6,086 nt of DNA. It comes from Pseudomonadota bacterium. Its GTDB lineage: Bacteria > Pseudomonadota > Alphaproteobacteria > Rhizobiales > Xanthobacteraceae. How positions within the stretch are numbered: position 1 is the first letter of the stretch; every line of letters starts with the position of its first letter. Made by a program: the position numbers and the translations under genes. The notes below the pieces were generated by a model. It was given only the letters and a program-made list of their open reading frames with translations. It had not been told where the DNA came from and did no database searches. Below are positions 4,747 through 6,086 of this stretch, piece by piece. Location of the stretch: positions 1-6,086 of the forward strand of contig JAJYAH010000450.1 of NCBI GenBank assembly GCA_021779635.1, given 5' to 3'.

Positions 4747-5934
4747 CTAATTTTCTTCGCGCGAGGACGGCCTGCCGAGGGCGCGGCCCAGCCGCACAGC
4801 CAGCCGCGGGTGGCGCCGGAGTTCGCGCACGGCGCGGTCGCGCCATTCGTAGGGCAGTCCACGCCAGCTCAACGCCGCGGTGATATCGGCAAGCGGCATC
4901 GGCACCACGCCGAACCGGCGCTTGTAGGCATAATTGCCGACGCTGAAATCGAATTGCCGGACACCATCCCGATGCAGCGCGGCCATGGTGCGTTCGATGA
5001 TCAGCCGCCCGGGCGAGCAGTTCGACCATTTTTCGCCGGCATTGCTGATCCGCACCATTACGTAACGCGAATCGACGCGGATGCCGAGCAGGGTCGCGAC
5101 CACCTCCTCGCCGGCGGTCAGCGCCGACAGCACGGCATAGCCGCCGCGAAGGTTTTCGCCGACAAGATTGCGGTAGAACGCAGCACAGGTCTCGCCGTTG
5201 AGAATGAAGTTCAATCCGAGATGCTGCATCCGCGCACCCTGCTGAATCTCCATGGTCGCAAGGATGCGCAATGCATGGCTTCTGTCGCTGACAATCTGGA
5301 ACGCCGCGGCGGGATCGCGCCTGAACACGCGCCAGCTTCGCTCCAGCTCCTTGCGCACGGTTCGCTCCAGCGAATGGCGGTAAGCGTCGAAGTCCTCGCC
5401 GGTCACGACAACGTTGCCATTGAGAGAAGAGGGCTTTGCGCCATCCAGCAGCGTCAGCGGATTGGGCTTGCCGTCGAGATCGGCCGGCATCTTGCGCAGC
5501 CGAATGAGATCGGCACCGCCGGGCATCCGCCGCAGCGTGACCAGAAGATCGCGCCACAGCGCACGCGCCGCTCCTGCATCGCGCGGCGCCGCCGGCCCCA
5601 GCATCGGCGCGTTGTAGTCGGTCAACTCGAGATCAGCGAATTCAACAATCCGGACGCCGTTCTGCAGCCGCCGAACCAGCGGCAACAAGGCGGCGTGCTC
5701 GGATGTCAAGGCGTCCGATATTACCGCGATGAGCGGCTCGACGTGATCGATATGGGCGAACGCCCTGTACCATGCGTCAAGCCAGCGAGGATCCTGAAAC
5801 AGCGTCAACGGGCGGACATCGCTGCAACGCGCGAGCGCCTGTTTCCAGTCGCGGACCAACTCGACGCGGAAAGCCGCCGTGCGATGAACTCCTCGCGCGC
5901 CCGGATGCCGTGGCTCTGCCGTCAACGCCGTCAT
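4747..5934 (-). CDS. GNAT-fold acyltransferase, CelD/BcsL-like
   Basis: A 395-aa protein of the CelD/BcsL-like GNAT group (Acetyltransf_6), usually 350-400 aa, with a tandem GNAT fold. Supporting segments are the N-terminal LFQDPRWLDAWYRAF (residues 45-59), EFADLELTDYNAPMLG (98-113), the central YRHSLERTVRKELERSWRVF (185-204), and the C-terminal GEEVVATLLGIRVDSRYVMV (275-294) and NCSPGRLIIERTMAALHRDGVRQFDFSVGNYAYKRRFG (305-342), where SPG, FDFSVG and YKRRFG are the most typical marks. Such proteins are thought to transfer acyl groups in exopolysaccharide, cellulose or cell-envelope synthesis; the acceptor here cannot be read. No signal peptide or membrane segment is present. The ATG at 5932-5934 has no strong ribosome-binding site, and it begins 16 bases after the stop of the upstream minus-strand gene, so an operon with that gene is likely. 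The first ~20 residues look weakly conserved, so a later start cannot be excluded. Confidence 0.88.
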   Translation of the reverse strand: MTALTAEPRHPGARGVHRTAAFRVELVRDWKQALARCSDVRPLTLFQDPRWLDAWYRAFAHIDHVEPLIAVISDALTSEHAALLPLVRRLQNGVRIVEFADLELTDYNAPMLGPAAPRDAGAARALWRDLLVTLRRMPGGADLIRLRKMPADLDGKPNPLTLLDGAKPSSLNGNVVVTGEDFDAYRHSLERTVRKELERSWRVFRRDPAAAFQIVSDRSHALRILATMEIQQGARMQHLGLNFILNGETCAAFYRNLVGENLRGGYAVLSALTAGEEVVATLLGIRVDSRYVMVRISNAGEKWSNCSPGRLIIERTMAALHRDGVRQFDFSVGNYAYKRRFGVVPMPLADITAALSWRGLPYEWRDRAVRELRRHPRLAVRLGRALGRPSSREEN

Positions 5935-5950
5935 TGCAAATCAAACTATC

Positions 5951-6086
5951 TCAGGCCGCCTTCGGCAGATCGATGATCTTGCCGGGTTGGGCGGCGTCAA
6001 GCCGGAACTCGGTCGGACGACGCGCCTGGCGTTGGCGCTTCACCCAACCGCTGTCACGATAAAGCTTTTGCATGACCGCCTTAGCA
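5951..6086 (-). CDS. C-terminal end of a gene upstream of, and probably co-transcribed with, the GNAT gene
   Basis: The minus strand is open from the window edge to a TGA at 5951-5953 and gives the last 44 residues of a protein, including MQKLYRDSGWVKRQRQARRP and ending GKIIDLPKAA. The segment is basic (many Arg/Lys) and shows the local codon bias. It ends only 16 bp before the GNAT start, so the two probably share a transcript. I do not recognise the family from this tail. In related genomes CelD-like acyltransferase genes are often near polysaccharide-synthesis or glycosyltransferase genes, so such a partner is possible but not shown here. Confidence 0.65.
   Translation of the reverse strand, partial: AKAVMQKLYRDSGWVKRQRQARRPTEFRLDAAQPGKIIDLPKAA

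Noticed and set aside
4577..5557. 326-codon minus-strand frame overlapping the GNAT gene in another frame
   Set aside because: Its translation is Arg/Ala/Cys-rich without motifs and lies within the GNAT gene on the same strand; two real genes in such overlap are very unlikely.
4744..5976. 410-codon open frame on the plus strand opposite the GNAT gene
   Set aside because: It lacks any recognisable domain, is full of Arg/Gln/His, and exactly shadows the well-supported acyltransferase gene. Long antisense frames are common at this GC content.

Overview
The window looks like chromosomal DNA from a GC-rich alphaproteobacterium, most likely Bradyrhizobium or a close relative (Rhodopseudomonas/Nitrobacter group). 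The grounds are the strong G/C third-position bias in every convincing frame, a small secreted four-cysteine protein of a type common in Bradyrhizobium, the GC-rich intergenic palindromes, and general familiarity with the WrbA, pirin and DUF5996 sequence variants. No database search was possible, so the genus is an inference. I see no mobile element, CRISPR array, rRNA or tRNA.

Layout, left to right. Bases 1-118 hold the 3' end of an unidentified plus-strand gene, which converges on a small secreted four-cysteine protein (134-433, minus). A 188-bp AT-richer gap with a degenerate ~19-bp repeat follows. Next is a LysR-type regulator (622-1542, minus) facing a pirin/YhhW-type cupin (1653-2351, plus) across a divergent control region that carries a 17-bp palindrome. 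After a 158-bp spacer with an unusual nested inverted repeat comes a WrbA-type NAD(P)H:quinone oxidoreductase (2510-3109, plus). The LysR, pirin and WrbA genes look like one functional unit: an aromatic- or quinone-responsive regulator with a putative flavonoid/quinone dioxygenase and a two-electron quinone reductase, plausibly for quinone or flavonoid stress.

Bases 3110-3495 contain a hairpin just after wrbA, a possible 43-aa CPEC protein (3269-3400) and a near-consensus general-stress (EcfG-type) promoter ahead of a 60-aa hydrophilic protein (3496-3678). A GC-rich hairpin and a tiny ORF with an ATGA overlap precede a 315-aa DUF5996-family protein (3790-4737). This gene converges, with only 9 bp between stops, on a CelD/BcsL-like GNAT acyltransferase (4747-5934, minus). 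The acyltransferase lies 16 bp downstream of another minus-strand gene whose C-terminus (5951-6086) runs off the window, so the two probably form an operon.

Most of the window is ordinary core-genome content. I do not see a clearly new multi-gene system. The points most worth a second look are the nested stem between pirin and wrbA, the two small proteins with the candidate stress promoter, the ATGA-coupled mini-ORF, and the uncharacterised DUF5996 protein.
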